Shown here piece by piece: positions 25,269 through 34,563 of a DNA stretch of 61,038 bases. The stretch's first letter is position 1. The number at the start of each line of letters is the position of its first letter. Under the pieces are notes generated by a model. It was given only the letters and a program-made list of their open reading frames with translations. It was not told the DNA's origin and did not search any database. The stretch comes from Pseudomonadota bacterium. GTDB lineage: Bacteria; Pseudomonadota; Gammaproteobacteria; Burkholderiales; Gallionellaceae. The translations under genes were made by a program, and so were the position numbers. The stretch lies in the NCBI GenBank assembly GCA_021782365.1, contig JAJXVB010000013.1, forward strand, positions 1 to 61,038, given 5' to 3'.

Positions 25269-25909
25269 GTCTCCTCCAGCGAAGGTGAGATGAGGCTTGC
25301 ATCCATTCGGGAGCTTCTGTCGTTGATGACCTTGCCGTTTTCGCCCAGCCTGACCCTGCCAGAGCAGAGCCAGCGCACGGCCTGCGGATAGATCCTGTGC
25401 TCCTCGCGCAGCACGCGTTCTCCCAGTGTCTGCTCGGTGTCTTCCTCGAAGACGGGCACGGCGGCCTGTATGATGATGGGTCCATGATCGAGATCTGGCG
25501 TGACGAAATGCACCGTGCAGCCGTGTATCTTCACACCATCTTCGAGCGCCTTCGCATGCGTGTGCATGCCGGGATAGGCGGGCAGGAGAGAAGGGTGGAT
25601 GTTGATCAGGCGGCCTGCATAGCGCATCACGAAGGCTTCCGTGAGTATGCGCATGAAGCCCGCGAGCACCACGAAGTCAGGGTGATAACGGTCTATCTCG
25701 ATCGCTAATGCAGCGTCGAAGCTTGCGCGGTCTGGATGGTCGCGGTGAGAAACGACGGAATAGGGTATGCCTTTTTCCTTGGCAAAGCTCAAGCCCGCCG
25801 CATCCGCACGGCTGCTGATCACGGCCCTGATGCTGCAGCCCAGATTTTCATTCAGGAGCGCCTGCAGGTTGCTGCCGCGTCCAGAGATGATGATGACGAT
25901 GTTTTTCAT
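25265..25909 (-). CDS. purN: Phosphoribosylglycinamide formyltransferase
   Basis: A 214-residue enzyme that formylates GAR using 10-formyltetrahydrofolate in purine synthesis. Motifs are GRGSNLQALL at the N-terminus, the formyl-site HPSLLPAYPGMHTHAKAL with the catalytic Asn/His/Asp set, and VTPDLDHGPIIIQAAVPV. It lies 26 bases after purM, the usual neighbour, on the same strand. Confidence 0.96.
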   Translation of the reverse strand: MKNIVIIISGRGSNLQALLNENLGCSIRAVISSRADAAGLSFAKEKGIPYSVVSHRDHPDRASFDAALAIEIDRYHPDFVVLAGFMRILTEAFVMRYAGRLINIHPSLLPAYPGMHTHAKALEDGVKIHGCTVHFVTPDLDHGPIIIQAAVPVFEEDTEQTLGERVLREEHRIYPQAVRWLCSGRVRLGENGKVINDRSSRMDASLISPSLEET

Positions 25910-25935
25910 TTTGGACGCAGCGGGGGCGCCTGCCG

Positions 25936-26979
25936 CTATTTCACCTGGGTCTGATGCTCTGTGCCGGATCTTTCCCTGATCACGCCTATGCGCGTGACGG
26001 ATTCCCCGGAGGCTTCGAGCAGGCCGATCGCCTTTTCAGCATCGTTTTTGTCGATGATGATTACCATGCCGATCCCGCAGTTGAACGTGCGGTACATTTC
26101 CTGAGTTTCCACGTTTCCTTCTTCCTTCAGCCAGTGGAAGAGTCTGGGCATTTTCCATGACTGGCCGTCGATCTCCGCAACCACGTTTTCGGGCAGCACT
26201 CGCGGCACGTTCTCTGTGATGCCGCCGCCCGTGATGTGCGCCATGCCCTTGATCACGACGCTTTGCATCAGCGACAGGATGGGCTTCACGTAGATGCGGG
26301 TGGGAGCCATGATCGCGTCGGAAAGCGTGCGATCGCCGTCGAACGGGGCATTAAGGTCGGGCTTGCTGCGGGCTATGATCTTGCGCACCAGGGAATAGCC
26401 GTTGGAATGCGCGCCGTTGGAAGCCATGCCCAGCACAGCGTCTCCCGGCTGGATGCCGCTTCCCGTGATGATGTTCGATTTTTCAACGACGCCCACCGCG
26501 AAGCCTGCAAGGTCGTATTCGCCGACAGGGTACATGCCCGGCATCTCAGCCGTCTCACCGCCTATCAGCGCGCAGCCTGCCTGTTCGCAACCGGCCGCTA
26601 TGCCCTTGATGACTTCGGTTGCGGCATCCACATCCAGCTTTCCGCAGGCGAAATAATCGAGGAAGAAGAGAGGCTCTGCGCCCTGCACAAGGATGTCGTT
26701 GACGCTCATGCCGACCAGGTCTATGCCCACCGTGTTGTGGATGTTGAGCTCGAAGGCGAGCTTGAGCTTGGTGCCTACGCCGTCCGTGCCGGACACCAGA
26801 ACGGGTTCCCTGTATTTCTTAGAGATCTCGACAAGCCCTCCGAAGCCGCCGATGCCCGAGAGCACTTCCGGGCGCATGGTGCGTTTCGCATAGGGCTTGA
26901 TGTTTTCGACCAGCCGGTCGCCTGCATCTATGTCGACGCCGGCATCGCGGTAGGAAAGGGGGCTGTTGGCAGGGTTCAA
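25936..26979 (-). CDS. purM: Phosphoribosylformylglycinamidine cyclo-ligase
   Basis: A 347-residue AIR synthetase of the PurM/SelD ATP-binding fold. It shows [43 protein letters not shown] and [16 protein letters not shown]. It makes aminoimidazole ribonucleotide two steps after PurN in purine synthesis. It probably begins the purM-purN-DUF3108-DUF3108-methyltransferase transcript. Confidence 0.97.
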   Translation of the reverse strand: MNPANSPLSYRDAGVDIDAGDRLVENIKPYAKRTMRPEVLSGIGGFGGLVEISKKYREPVLVSGTDGVGTKLKLAFELNIHNTVGIDLVGMSVNDILVQGAEPLFFLDYFACGKLDVDAATEVIKGIAAGCEQAGCALIGGETAEMPGMYPVGEYDLAGFAVGVVEKSNIITGSGIQPGDAVLGMASNGAHSNGYSLVRKIIARSKPDLNAPFDGDRTLSDAIMAPTRIYVKPILSLMQSVVIKGMAHITGGGITENVPRVLPENVVAEIDGQSWKMPRLFHWLKEEGNVETQEMYRTFNCGIGMVIIIDKNDAEKAIGLLEASGESVTRIGVIRERSGTEHQTQVK

Positions 26980-27057
26980 GTCGGGTTCTCGCTTTCTTCA
27001 GGATGCAAGGCTAGCGCTTTGCGTTTTTAGCCTGCGAATTATAACTCATGCATGCAC

Positions 27058-27147
27058 TCAGGGAGTAAGATCGAACACCAGAACCTCGGCATTTTCGGCA
27101 TTGCCATGCTGTATCCAGCCTTCCGCGCTTTTCCTTTCGGGTTGAAG
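27058..27147 (-). pseudogene. Pirin C-terminal remnant behind the dioxygenase gene
   Basis: In frame with the dioxygenase gene and directly after its TAG stop, 29 codons read through to AENAEVLVFDLTP and a TGA. The ending AEVLVFDL is the conserved C-terminus of pirin-family proteins (compare KAEVLLFDL at 3297-4016), though more distant than the copies near 2000. No start or first cupin is present, so this is a relic. Confidence 0.6.
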
Positions 27148-27927
27148 CTAGTTCCGCCAGACATAGGCGTCCATGGACAGCGCCCCATAGGTGTAACTTG
27201 GGCGATAGCGTCGAGGCGCTCCTGCGCCTGCTGCGCCAAGCGCTGCAAAGAGAGGCAGGATGTGATCCTCGCTCGGGTGGGAGGCTGCGCCGTAAGGTGA
27301 ACTCCGGTAATCGAGCAATGCCTCTATGTCTTCTTTTGTGAGCCGTTCGCCAAGCCAGTCGCTGAATGCCTCGGCATGCGGCGAGGACATCGGCTTTTCG
27401 CTCCAGTCCAGCCATGCAAAATTGTGCGTGATCGCGCCGGAACAGACGATGAGCACGCCTTCATCTCTTATCGGTGTCAGCGCTCTTCCCAATTCGAGAT
27501 GGAATTCGGGGCCCTTGTTTTTCGCGAGCGAAAGCTGAAAAACCGGCACATCCGCATTGGGGTACATCGCATAAAGCGGCACCCATGCGCCGTGATCCAG
27601 CCCCCGGTCTGGATGATATCCGGGTGTCATGCCCTTGGACGAGATCAGCGATGCTGCCCTTTCAGCGATGACAGGCGCGCCCTTTGCCGGGTATTTCAAG
27701 CCGTAGAGCTCCTGGGAGAATCCGTGAAAGTCATGTATGGTCTCGGGATGACTTGCGAGACTCACCGTGGGCTGGCTTTCTTCCCAGTGCGCGGAGACGG
27801 CGAGGATGGCGGAAGGCCTCGGGATGGACTCCCCGATTTCTCTCCAGCATTCGACGGTGTCCTTGGCTTTCAGCAGCGCATCGGGCGCGCCGTGAGATGC
27901 GAATACGACAGGCATGCGTTCAGACAT
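27148..27927 (-). CDS. Extradiol ring-cleavage dioxygenase, DODA/LigB type
   Basis: A 259-residue class III dioxygenase-like enzyme of the 4,5-DOPA dioxygenase (YgiD) group. The metal ligand histidines are expected in FASHGAPDALL, in SAHWEESQPTVS and in GLDHGAWVPL. Such enzymes open catechol rings with non-heme iron or zinc; substrate is unknown. Its TAG stop is followed in frame by a pirin relic, and pirins are frequent neighbours of this family. Confidence 0.88.
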   Translation of the reverse strand: MSERMPVVFASHGAPDALLKAKDTVECWREIGESIPRPSAILAVSAHWEESQPTVSLASHPETIHDFHGFSQELYGLKYPAKGAPVIAERAASLISSKGMTPGYHPDRGLDHGAWVPLYAMYPNADVPVFQLSLAKNKGPEFHLELGRALTPIRDEGVLIVCSGAITHNFAWLDWSEKPMSSPHAEAFSDWLGERLTKEDIEALLDYRSSPYGAASHPSEDHILPLFAALGAAGAGAPRRYRPSYTYGALSMDAYVWRN

Positions 27928-28043
27928 TTTTGGGCTCCGGTTTGCAATTCAGTGTGCAGCAATCATAATCCCCTCACCGCGGCTGATAAAGCCATGAAAA
28001 CGGCATATACCGTCTTGCGGATGGAACAGTGAAAGGGCCCGTC

Positions 28044-28739
28044 ATGTCGAGAACCGATACGGAAGATCACAAGACCCAGCATATAGGCTGGCTGCGCGCC
28101 GCAGTGCTGGGGGCGAACGATGGCATCGTCTCGACCGCGAGCCTGATCGTGGGGGTTTCCGCATCCAACGCCACGCATGCCAGCATCATGGTCGCAGGAC
28201 TTGCGGGCTTGGTCGCCGGAGCGATGTCGATGGCCGCAGGGGAATATGTTTCTGTCAGCTCGCAGGCGGACACGGAGAAGGCGGATCTCGCACGGGAGAA
28301 GATGGAGCTTGCGACAGATCCCGAGCGCGAGGTCGCGGAACTGACCGAGATATATGTCAGGCGCGGACTGGATTCGGGGCTTGCGAGGCAGGTCGCATCG
28401 CAGCTGATGGAAAGGGATGCGCTGGGCGCCCATGCCAGGGACGAACTTGGCATATCCGAGATCTTCAGCGCAAGGCCATTGCAGGCTGCGATCACTTCCG
28501 CGTTATCCTTCGTCGCGGGAGCGGGGATGCCTCTCCTTGTTGCATGGCTCTCCCCCGAACGCCATCTCGCGCTGATCGTGGGAATCGCCTCGATGATATT
28601 CCTGGTTGTGCTGGGCGCCCTGGCTGCCTACACGGGAGGGGCGGGCATCCTCAAGGGCATATCGCGCGTGGCATTCTGGGGGATGCTCGCGATGGCGATC
28701 ACCGCGGGCGTCGGCATGATGTTCGGTTCCCCGGCATAG
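28044..28739 (+). CDS. VIT1/CCC1 family membrane transporter
   Basis: A 231-residue protein related to vacuolar iron transporters. The first segment carries the family signature WLRAAVLGANDGIVSTASLIVGV, and AGAMSMAAGEYVSVSSQ follows. A cytoplasmic helical loop with several Glu residues may bind metal, and three more membrane segments end the protein. It should export Fe(II) or Mn(II) from the cytoplasm. The ATG at 28044 has AAAGGG upstream; a GTG at 28029 in frame is less likely. Confidence 0.88.
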   Translation: MSRTDTEDHKTQHIGWLRAAVLGANDGIVSTASLIVGVSASNATHASIMVAGLAGLVAGAMSMAAGEYVSVSSQADTEKADLAREKMELATDPEREVAELTEIYVRRGLDSGLARQVASQLMERDALGAHARDELGISEIFSARPLQAAITSALSFVAGAGMPLLVAWLSPERHLALIVGIASMIFLVVLGALAAYTGGAGILKGISRVAFWGMLAMAITAGVGMMFGSPA

Positions 28740-28741
28740 GC

Positions 28742-29224
28742 CTAGAGCATTTCGATGACCCACTTCGTGACCGTTCCTGTCGCATTCGCGCACTTGAGGC
28801 CGCGGGCGTCGCTGAAGGCCTTGTATTCTTCGGCATTCCACATGTCATAGTTGCGGCCGGTGAACTGCTTTTGCAGCTCGCGGCAAGTCAATCCGCCGAA
28901 CTCCTGCCTGAACCGCTCGCTCAGCTCCTTGGCCTTCTTGAAGCTGTTGATGAAGCGCCCCCTGTCGAGCTTGTCCCGGTCGCGTCCATATTTTGCGCTC
29001 AGCGCCATCAGCCCGCCCACCAGTGCGCCGCAGGTACCCTCACCCATGAGTGCGCCGCCGCCCGAGAGGGCATGGCTCGCCTTGATCGTCTGGTCGTCAA
29101 CGATGCCTATGGTCTCCTGCACGGTGGTCAAAACGCACTGGGGGCAGCAGCCATAGTCGAGCTCGTATTTGAGCGCCTTTTCATAGGCTTGTTCGCCAAG
29201 CAGCCGTTTCTGTTCGATGTCCAT
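28742..29224 (-). CDS. C_GCAxxG_C_C family cysteine-rich protein
   Basis: A 160-residue protein with the redox-type cysteine pattern GCCPQCVLTTVQETIG followed by GEGTCGALVGGLMAL and two later cysteines (GLTCRELQ, LKCANATG). Related proteins are found beside molybdenum or radical-SAM genes and are thought to be membrane-associated redox or metal-binding proteins. It sits at the end of the molybdenum-cofactor cluster. The ATG at 29224 (MDIEQK) is used. Confidence 0.8.
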   Translation of the reverse strand: MDIEQKRLLGEQAYEKALKYELDYGCCPQCVLTTVQETIGIVDDQTIKASHALSGGGALMGEGTCGALVGGLMALSAKYGRDRDKLDRGRFINSFKKAKELSERFRQEFGGLTCRELQKQFTGRNYDMWNAEEYKAFSDARGLKCANATGTVTKWVIEML

Positions 29225-29292
29225 GTCAGCCTCCAAATATTAGAGAATGCTGATTTATGTTACGCCTCGATTGCAAGCCTTGCAAGGATTAT

Positions 29293-29829
29293 TCAGGCTG
29301 CATGCGCGGGGCGAAAAGCCTTGCACTGTTCGGGGTGGGAATCGAGGCGTGCGCCTCCGATCAGGTCTATGCAATAGGGGATGGCCGGGAACACCGCATT
29401 CAGGCAGTCGCCTATCGCCGAAGGCTTCCCGGGTAGATTCACGATCAGGCTCTTGCCGCGTATGCCTGCGGTCTGTCTGGACAGGATCGCGGTGGGCACG
29501 AATTTCAGGGACTCTGTGCGCATCAGCTCGCCGAAGCCCGGCATCATCTTGCTGCACACGGCGATCGTCGCCTCCGGCGTGACATCGCGCGGCGCGGGCC
29601 CCGTCCCTCCGGTCGTGACGATCAGGGAGCAGCCTTCTATGTCGCTAAGCTCCATCAAGGCCGCTTCGATCAGCGGCTGCTCGTCGGGTATCACGAGTGC
29701 GACCTCCTCCCAAGGGCTCTTTAACACCCTCGTGAACCATGCGCGTATCGCGGGGCCTCCGAGGTCCTCGTATTCCCCGCGGCTTGCGCGGTCGGATATC
29801 GTCAGTATGCCGATTCTTGCGATGCTCAT
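29293..29829 (-). CDS. mogA: Molybdopterin adenylyltransferase
   Basis: A 178-residue MogA-type enzyme that adenylates molybdopterin before metal insertion. It shows ARIGILTISDRASRGEYED, the MPT-binding TTGGTGPAPRDVTPEAT and INLPGKPSA near the end. Its ATG overlaps the moeA stop (ATGA). The longer frame from 29913 is out of family length. Last gene of the molybdenum-cofactor operon. Confidence 0.93.
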   Translation of the reverse strand: MSIARIGILTISDRASRGEYEDLGGPAIRAWFTRVLKSPWEEVALVIPDEQPLIEAALMELSDIEGCSLIVTTGGTGPAPRDVTPEATIAVCSKMMPGFGELMRTESLKFVPTAILSRQTAGIRGKSLIVNLPGKPSAIGDCLNAVFPAIPYCIDLIGGARLDSHPEQCKAFRPAHAA

Positions 29830-31064
29830 TCCTGAAATCCCGGTTTGTTTTGAAATTCTGTTCCGTCGAGGAGCTGCACGGTGACCTTTGCGCCTGCGGG
29901 TAGCCCCGTGCATTCGGCAGGCAATACCATCAGGCCGTCGGCGCGTGCCATGGAGAGAAGCACGCCGCTGCTCTGGGTTCCGGTGGGGATCGCATGGTAG
30001 CCCTCTTCATCCGATGCAAGCTGCACACGGACGAATTCGGTGCGCCCCGGTTTCATCGCGATCGGATGCTTGAGGCGGGCAGTCACGGTGCGGCGGTATG
30101 GCCGGTTGTTTCCCATCATGCGGCGCATCGCGGGGGCGACGAATTCCTCGAAACAAACCATGCTGGATACCGGGTTTCCCGGCAGGCCGAATACCAGTGC
30201 ACGAAAACCTTCAGGCCTTTCAAGGACGCCGAAGGCGAGGGGATGGCCTGGCTTCATCGAAACGCGCCAGAATTTCATGTCGATCCCGAGCTTCTCTATG
30301 GTCGGGCGCACATAGTCGTGCAATCCGACCGATGTCCCTCCCGAAACCAGAAGCAGGTCGGATTCCAGCCCTTTCCTGAGATGGCGTTCGAGCTCTTCCG
30401 GGTCGTCGAGCGCGATGCCCAGCATCCGGGGCTTTATGCCCAGCGCCTGCACCTGCGCCATCAGCGCATGGCTGTTGGAGTCGGGTATCTTGCTGGGGTC
30501 GACCGGATCGTCTATGGATTCGAGCTCGTTTCCGGTTGAAAGGATGGCCACGTTTGGGCGGCGGAATACGCGAAAGTTCTTCGCCTTGACGGTGGCGAGT
30601 ATGCCGATTGCGCCTGGCGTGAGCTCGGTACCCTTGTTCAAAACCGTGTCGCCTGATTTCATGCTCTCCCCGCGCATCCTCACATCGTGGCGAGGTTTCA
30701 CGGAAATATCTATCTGTACGGAATCAGCAGAGAGCTGCCTTGCGTCCTCGACGCGTATCACCGCATCCGCACCTTTGGGGAGCGCCGCTCCCGTCATGAT
30801 GCGCGAGCATAGGCCGGCTTCAAGCGCGATCTTCGGGATGTCTCCCGCCTTGATGTCCTCGACGATGGCGAGCGTGCCGGGAAGATCTGCGGAGCGCACG
30901 GCAAAACCGTCCATCGCGGACACGTCGAAAGGAGGGAGGTCCCGGTTGGCGTGTATGTCTTCCGCCAGGACGCGGCCCAATGCCGCATCTATATCCACCG
31001 TTTCGCTTCCCAGGCTTTTGGAAGATTCCAGAACGATGCTCAGCGCTTCGCTTATCTTTTTCAT
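29826..31064 (-). CDS. moeA: Molybdopterin molybdenumtransferase
   Basis: A 412-residue four-domain MoeA that inserts molybdate into adenylated molybdopterin. Seen are DLPPFDVSAMDGFAVRSAD near the N-terminus, GDTVLNKGTELTPGAIG, LVSGGTSVGLHDYVRP and FGLPGNPVSSMVCFEEF. It overlaps mobA and mogA by four bases each, consistent with coupled translation. Confidence 0.96.
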   Translation of the reverse strand: MKKISEALSIVLESSKSLGSETVDIDAALGRVLAEDIHANRDLPPFDVSAMDGFAVRSADLPGTLAIVEDIKAGDIPKIALEAGLCSRIMTGAALPKGADAVIRVEDARQLSADSVQIDISVKPRHDVRMRGESMKSGDTVLNKGTELTPGAIGILATVKAKNFRVFRRPNVAILSTGNELESIDDPVDPSKIPDSNSHALMAQVQALGIKPRMLGIALDDPEELERHLRKGLESDLLLVSGGTSVGLHDYVRPTIEKLGIDMKFWRVSMKPGHPLAFGVLERPEGFRALVFGLPGNPVSSMVCFEEFVAPAMRRMMGNNRPYRRTVTARLKHPIAMKPGRTEFVRVQLASDEEGYHAIPTGTQSSGVLLSMARADGLMVLPAECTGLPAGAKVTVQLLDGTEFQNKPGFQE

Positions 31065-31657
31065 TTTCCGGCCTTCGCCAAGCCCATAGCTGCTTCGAAG
31101 TCGTGAGGCGTATCCAGATCGAAGAAGGTTTTCAGCATGGGGTCATGTTCTCTCAATTTTTCTTCATTTACATAAAGCGCTGAAATCCTGTCCAGGAATT
31201 CGCGCATGCTGTGCGCCTTTCCATCCTGCATCAGGTCTCTCAGGGCATCGAGGCTTCTACTCGAATAAAAAGCGGCCATCGGTTGAGGATGATTCGATGC
31301 GATGGGCACGATTGCATCGTAACCTTCGCGAAGCGTTGACAGATATTCTATCAGCGGCGCGCTGATGAAGGGCATGTCGCATGCGACTGCGAATACCCAG
31401 GAGGTGCCTGCATGTTCAAGCCCCGCGAGGAGTCCTGCCAGAGGACCATGATGTTCGGGGTGATCCAGAACCTGGGGCAGGGAGCAGTCTGGGCGAAGTT
31501 CTTTACTGCTGACGATGATGCCGGAAAAAAGAGGCGAGAGTTCGGAGGCGATCTTTTGAAGCAGCGTCTTGCCGGAAAAGGAAAGATTCGCCTTGTCTTT
31601 TCCCATGCGACGCGATTCTCCGCCTGCGAGTATCAGCGCGGTGCAATCCTCTATCAT
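31061..31657 (-). CDS. mobA: Molybdenum cofactor guanylyltransferase
   Basis: A 198-residue nucleotidyltransferase that attaches GMP to molybdopterin to form the MGD cofactor of DMSO-reductase-family enzymes. The N-terminal GTP loop is LILAGGESRRMGKDKA and the metal site is FAVACDMPFIS. Its presence implies that the organism uses bis-MGD molybdoenzymes. It overlaps both neighbours by four bases. Confidence 0.95.
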   Translation of the reverse strand: MIEDCTALILAGGESRRMGKDKANLSFSGKTLLQKIASELSPLFSGIIVSSKELRPDCSLPQVLDHPEHHGPLAGLLAGLEHAGTSWVFAVACDMPFISAPLIEYLSTLREGYDAIVPIASNHPQPMAAFYSSRSLDALRDLMQDGKAHSMREFLDRISALYVNEEKLREHDPMLKTFFDLDTPHDFEAAMGLAKAGK

Positions 31658-32139
31658 TTCCGATCCAGCATGAACTGGGCGATGCGCTCGATTTCCTCGA
31701 GGCCGAAGTGAGGAAGCTCAGGATAAATTTCATCCATGTCGGTGACCATCGCGATCAGCCCGTCCTTAATCTCGCAGCGCGGAGGCTTGTTGCAGGCGCG
31801 GCGCAACACTTCGATCTTTGCGCCAGGCGCATGGGAAAATCCCTCGGCCAGCACGATGTCGGAATCGGACATGTAGCGCCTGGCGAGCTCTTCAGGATTT
31901 CTTTCCTCCTTCGCGTCAGCGACGAGCTGAAGCGCATCCCTGGTGAGCAAGAGGCTCATCGAGGCACCCGCCGCCTTGTAGCGGTAGCTGTCCTTTCCCG
32001 GCGTGTCGAGCTCTACCTTGTGATGGGCGTGTTTGAGTGTCGCGACCTTATGGTTTTTGCTCAGGTGGCGCACCAGCTTTTCCATCAGGGTGGTCTTTCC
32101 GACGCCCGAATGGCCTACAAAGGAGATGACGATGCTCAT
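31654..32139 (-). CDS. mobB: Molybdopterin-guanine dinucleotide biosynthesis adaptor protein
   Basis: A 161-residue GTP-binding protein that assists MobA. Walker A is FVGHSGVGKTTLMEKLV near the N-terminus and DIVLAEGFSHAPGAKIEVLR follows. The start at 32139 overlaps the moaE stop as ATGA, which settles it over the upstream ATG at 32157. Confidence 0.94.
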   Translation of the reverse strand: MSIVISFVGHSGVGKTTLMEKLVRHLSKNHKVATLKHAHHKVELDTPGKDSYRYKAAGASMSLLLTRDALQLVADAKEERNPEELARRYMSDSDIVLAEGFSHAPGAKIEVLRRACNKPPRCEIKDGLIAMVTDMDEIYPELPHFGLEEIERIAQFMLDRK

Positions 32140-32561
32140 GGGTGAGGAGATACCCATGCATCGCCTTCCGGGGTGATTTCCTTTTTCCAGATCGGCACGC
32201 GCATTTTCAGTTCGTCTATCATGTAGCGGCATGCGTCGAATGCGGCCGCGCGATGCTCGGCACCCGCCGCGATGAAAACGATGTTGTCTCCGGCCGAAAC
32301 GGTGGCGATGCGGTGCACGATGCGCGCATCGATCAGCCCGAACTTTTCAATCGCATCCAGCCTTAATTTTTTCATCTCGGACAAGGCCATGCTGCCATAG
32401 GCCTCGAAGCTGATTCTGGAGACTTCGCGTCCTTCGGAGAAATCCCTGGCGCAGCCCAGGAAGGTCGCGATGCCTCCCATGCGCAGGCAGCTTGCCTTGA
32501 GCGCCGCTATCTCTTCGTCCTGCGAGAAATCCTCTTCCTGTATCCTGACCTGATCCTTCAT
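32136..32561 (-). CDS. moaE: Molybdopterin synthase catalytic subunit
   Basis: A 141-residue MoaE that, with MoaD, transfers sulfur to cyclic pyranopterin monophosphate to form molybdopterin. Seen are GGIATFLGCARDFSEG, EAYGSMALSEMKK, RIVHRIATVSAGDNIVFIAAG and the active lysine region VPIWKKEITPEG. The GGAGGA ribosome-binding site lies in the end of moaD. Confidence 0.95.
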   Translation of the reverse strand: MKDQVRIQEEDFSQDEEIAALKASCLRMGGIATFLGCARDFSEGREVSRISFEAYGSMALSEMKKLRLDAIEKFGLIDARIVHRIATVSAGDNIVFIAAGAEHRAAAFDACRYMIDELKMRVPIWKKEITPEGDAWVSPHP

Positions 32562-32562
32562 C

Positions 32563-32802
32563 TCATCCTCCGGAAAACCTGGCCATGAAGGTGACCTCGC
32601 TGCGATCGGCAAGCGGCATCGTGAGGTCGCGCGCATGCTGGCCGTCGACCGCGGCAAGGCAGACGATCTCGAATGCGCCGGGATATTTGGCAGCGAGTTC
32701 GTCGCGCAGATGCTTAAGCGTCATGCCTTGCCTGTGTTCGACCTTTAACCCGCGCGTGCCGGTGCGCTCGACGACAGGGCCGAAGAAGAGCACGTCTATC
32801 AT
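32563..32802 (-). CDS. moaD: Molybdopterin synthase sulfur carrier subunit
   Basis: A 79-residue ubiquitin-fold protein ending in FSGG, the double glycine that is thiocarboxylated. It begins MIDVLFFGPVVERTG. The ATG at 32802 overlaps the moaC stop. A longer frame to 33072 is a read-through of moaC in another frame. Confidence 0.93.
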   Translation of the reverse strand: MIDVLFFGPVVERTGTRGLKVEHRQGMTLKHLRDELAAKYPGAFEIVCLAAVDGQHARDLTMPLADRSEVTFMARFSGG

Positions 32803-33296
32803 GACTCCTCCCTCTGCCATAGCCCGCTCTTGCCGCCCCGCTTTTCCTCGAGCTGTATAGAGGCCATGCGCATGCCGCGGTCGACTGACTTGCACATGTC
32901 GTAGATCGTGAGCAGTGCGACGCTGGCGGCGGTCATCGCTTCCATCTCCACGCCTGTCTGCCCCCTGCAGCTTGCGGTGGCGACGACCTTGATGCCGACC
33001 GAGCCGTAGTGATCGGGCTTCAGCACCTCGGAAAACTCGATGGATACGCCGGAGAGCGGGATGGAATGGCACATCGGGATGATGTCGGGCGTGCGCTTTG
33101 CCGCCATCACGGCCGCCACGTCCGCGACCGTCAGCACGTCGCCCTTGGCGATTTTTCCCTCGCGTATCCTGATGAGGGTCGCCATCTTCATGCGCAGCAC
33201 GCCGCTTGCGATCGCGGTGCGCTGAGTGTCTGTCTTTTCAGAGACATCGACCATCCTCGCGCGCCCCGAGTCCGAAAAGTGTGTGAGTTCGCTCAT
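32799..33296 (-). CDS. moaC: Cyclic pyranopterin monophosphate synthase accessory protein
   Basis: A 165-residue MoaC, which closes the cyclic pyranopterin monophosphate ring after MoaA. It shows MVDVSEKTDTQRTAIASG, IPMCHSIPLSGVSIEF and the GQTGVEMEAMTAASVALLTIYDMCK block with the catalytic lysine. It lies nine bases after moaA. Confidence 0.96.
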   Translation of the reverse strand: MSELTHFSDSGRARMVDVSEKTDTQRTAIASGVLRMKMATLIRIREGKIAKGDVLTVADVAAVMAAKRTPDIIPMCHSIPLSGVSIEFSEVLKPDHYGSVGIKVVATASCRGQTGVEMEAMTAASVALLTIYDMCKSVDRGMRMASIQLEEKRGGKSGLWQREES

Positions 33297-33305
33297 TGTT
33301 TGCTC

Positions 33306-34367
33306 CTAGCCGCCTATGTAGGACATTTCTATTTTTTTCAATTGCGATTCCGTGAGCTGGTGGCGGATCTGCGAATAGCGGTCGTCGCGATTCTTCCAGC
33401 AGCCTGAAATGGTCTTCATCAGATCCTCTTCGGTCTTGCCATTTCGCAGCATGGCCTTCAAATCCGCCTTCGCGTCTTCGGCAAACAGGCAGGTATAGAG
33501 CTTGCCGTCGGTCGAAAGCCGCATGCGCGTGCAGCCGCTGCAGAATGCCTGGGTGACCGAGGCGATGACACCGATCTCGCCCTTTCCATCCAGATAGCGC
33601 CAGCGCTGTGCGACCTCATCCTTCGCGCCTGTCCTTTGCAAGGGGAACTGGCTGCCTATGGTTTCAAGGATTTCGCTCGCGGTGACCACTTCTTCCATGC
33701 GCCAGCCGTTCGTGTTGCCCACATCCATGTATTCGATGAAGCGCAGCGTGATGCCGCTGCTTCTGAAGTGGCGCGCCATGGGCAGGAGTTCATGGTCGTT
33801 GACATGGCGCTTCACCACCATGTTGACCTTGATGGAGGAAAAGCCCGCGCGCTCTGCGGAAGATATGCCGTTCAGGACGGTCGCAACCGGAACATCCACA
33901 TCGCTCATGCGCTTGAATACCGCATCGCTCAATCCATCGAGGCTTACGGTGAGCCTCGCAAGCCCGGCATCCTTCAATGCAAAGGCCTTCTGTGCAAGCA
34001 GTACCCCGTTGGTGGTGAGCGTCACTTCGACGGGTATGCCATTGCGGTCGGTCAGCTTCGCCAGTTCGCGAACCAGGTTCTCTACGCCGCGGCGCAGCAG
34101 CGGCTCCCCCCCGGTCAGTCTGATCTTTCTTATGCCGAGATCGACGAAGACGCGCGCGACGCGGACGATTTCCTCGAAGCTCAAAAGATCGCTGCGCGGC
34201 AGGAACACATGGTTCTTGTCGAAGATCTCGCGAGGCATGCAATAGGTGCAGCGCAGATTGCAGCGATCCGTCACGGAGATGCGCAGGTCGCGCATGGGGC
34301 GTCCCATCGCATCCATCAGGGGAGGCGGGTAGGGCGCGTTGAAGGTATTGTTGATGCTCATCGACAT
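33306..34367 (-). CDS. moaA: GTP 3',8-cyclase (radical SAM)
   Basis: A 353-residue MoaA, the first enzyme of molybdenum-cofactor synthesis. The radical SAM cluster motif is CNLRCTYC, the second cluster is in FCSGCTRMRLSTDGKLYTC, and the required C-terminal Gly-Gly is present (MSYIGG). It is first of the eight-gene moaA-moaC-moaD-moaE-mobB-mobA-moeA-mogA run on this strand. Confidence 0.97.
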   Translation of the reverse strand: MSMSINNTFNAPYPPPLMDAMGRPMRDLRISVTDRCNLRCTYCMPREIFDKNHVFLPRSDLLSFEEIVRVARVFVDLGIRKIRLTGGEPLLRRGVENLVRELAKLTDRNGIPVEVTLTTNGVLLAQKAFALKDAGLARLTVSLDGLSDAVFKRMSDVDVPVATVLNGISSAERAGFSSIKVNMVVKRHVNDHELLPMARHFRSSGITLRFIEYMDVGNTNGWRMEEVVTASEILETIGSQFPLQRTGAKDEVAQRWRYLDGKGEIGVIASVTQAFCSGCTRMRLSTDGKLYTCLFAEDAKADLKAMLRNGKTEEDLMKTISGCWKNRDDRYSQIRHQLTESQLKKIEMSYIGG

Positions 34368-34499
34368 GGTGGATTCCTGTTTGCTATTCTACCCGACGGA
34401 AGTCTTTTGGGCAGGTGTAAACCTTTGAATTGCCTCGTTGACAGTCGGGATAAATTTGCGCTGCAAGCCTTTTTGTGTGCGTACAACGGGTTATAAAGA

Positions 34500-34528
34500 T
34501 TGACCTCAATCGCGTTCGCAGGTACGAT
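34500..34528 (+). promoter_or_regulatory. Promoter of tpiA-secG
   Basis: TTGACC (34500-34505), 17-base spacer, TACGAT (34523-34528), with the tpiA start 36 bases further on. Confidence 0.5.
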
Positions 34529-34563
34529 TGCATTAATTCGAAAAGCTTACTGGATTGATCGCG

